DNA of 38,910 bases from DATCDE01 sp038252405 (GTDB taxonomy: Bacteria > Actinomycetota > Actinomycetes > Prado026). Position 1 is the stretch's first letter. Every line of letters begins with the position of its first letter. The stretch is taken from the NCBI GenBank assembly GCA_038252405.1, contig JBBSAJ010000025.1, positions 1 to 38,910 of the forward strand, given 5' to 3'. Under the pieces are notes generated by a model. That model had not been told where the DNA came from, ran no database searches, and worked only from the letters and a program-made list of their open reading frames with translations. Of the stretch, positions 38,697 through 38,910 are shown piece by piece. The position numbers and the translations under genes are program-made.

Positions 38697-38910
38697 GCCG
38701 AGGCTGCTCCGGCCCAGGTCGCGGTGACCTGTTGGAGGGGTGAGGGGCCGCGGGCGTGGTCGGGGATCCCGGTGCCGTCGGGTCGGTGGGTGTGCAGGGT
38801 GCCGTCGGGTCCGCGGGTCATGCGGTAGCCGTGGTCGTGGATGGTGTGGTGGTGTCGTGAGCACAGCAGGGCGAGGTTGTGCAGGTCGGTGCGGCCGCCG
38901 TGGGACCAGG
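38693..38910 (-). CDS. HNH endonuclease / DUF222 (13E12-type) protein, C-terminal fragment
   Basis: The minus strand is open from the window edge to a TAG at 38695-38693 and reads WSHGGRTDLHNLALLCSRHH, then HTIHDHGYRMTRG and a short tail. This is the C-terminal HNH core of the large actinobacterial DUF222-HNH family ('GGxTDLxNLxLLCxxHHxxxH'), known in mycobacteria as the 13E12 repeat family and often present in many copies per genome. The N-terminal DUF222 part lies outside the window. It converges on aspS and the two stop codons share bases. No terminator is visible between them. Confidence 0.85.
   Translation of the reverse strand, partial: WSHGGRTDLHNLALLCSRHHHTIHDHGYRMTRGPDGTLHTHRPDGTGIPDHARGPSPLQQVTATWAGAASA

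Noticed and set aside
36504..38864. 786-codon minus-strand frame opposite hisS and aspS
   Set aside because: Shadow of conserved synthetase genes. The real minus-strand gene at the end is in a different frame and begins beyond the window.

Overview
This window comes from a high-GC Gram-positive bacterium (class Actinomycetes). The support is the very high G+C at third codon positions, the frequent GTG starts, the 4-nt GTGA/ATGA gene overlaps and, above all, a gene order close to the mycobacterial thrS / Ap4A phosphorylase / pgsA / patA / pimA ... pdxS-pdxT-yebC-ruvCAB-yajC-secDF-apt-rel-ppi-hisS-aspS region (from memory of M. tuberculosis). Family and genus cannot be fixed from the sequence alone.

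Region 1 (1-850) is a mobile-element scar. It holds the end of an IS5-type insertion sequence, a tyrosine-integrase gene truncated by it, and a minus-strand tRNA cluster read Gly(GCC)-Cys(GCA)-Val(GAC). The integrase lies just downstream of tRNA-Val, the usual layout of an element integrated at a tRNA 3' end. Region 2 (889-4214) carries an arginase/formimidoylglutamase-fold hydrolase, pabB and pabC (p-aminobenzoate for folate), a small PGPGW membrane protein and tRNA-Val(CAC).

Region 3 (4273-11143) is the least ordinary part. Two tandem, diverged family-4-like glycosyltransferases with a long Arg-rich insertion are translationally coupled to a UDP-GlcNAc 2-epimerase. A secreted protein resembling the N,N-dimethylformamidase large subunit and a secreted CAP/SCP-domain protein follow. 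It looks like an uncharacterised envelope or exopolysaccharide module that would use UDP-ManNAc.

Region 4 (11232-23634) is thrS, a lone class III cyclase domain, an Ap4A-phosphorylase-type HIT protein, then on the minus strand the EF-G paralogue fusA2, then the phosphatidylinositol mannoside genes pgsA-patA-pimA with a membrane protein, a DUF3048 lipoprotein, pdxS-pdxT (pyridoxal phosphate synthase) and yebC. The HIT/fusA2 junction is a repeat-rich element with perfect 23-bp inverted arms that abut both stop codons.

Region 5 (23797-38696) has a 52-residue leaderless ORF, SOS-type ruvCAB with a LexA box, yajC-secD-secF, apt, a bifunctional rel, a minus-strand pair (cyclophilin then DUF349 protein), a metallo-beta-lactamase-fold hydrolase, hisS and a probably non-discriminating aspS. 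The window ends in the 3' part of an HNH/DUF222 (13E12-type) gene converging on aspS with a 4-nt overlap.

No CRISPR array, rRNA gene or complete mobile element was seen. No gap longer than about 300 bases lacks a gene. The largest non-coding gaps (about 100-175 bases, e.g. 417-525, 10229-10390, 14476-14599, 16760-16907, 23635-23796, 34680-34852) are described through the features in them.
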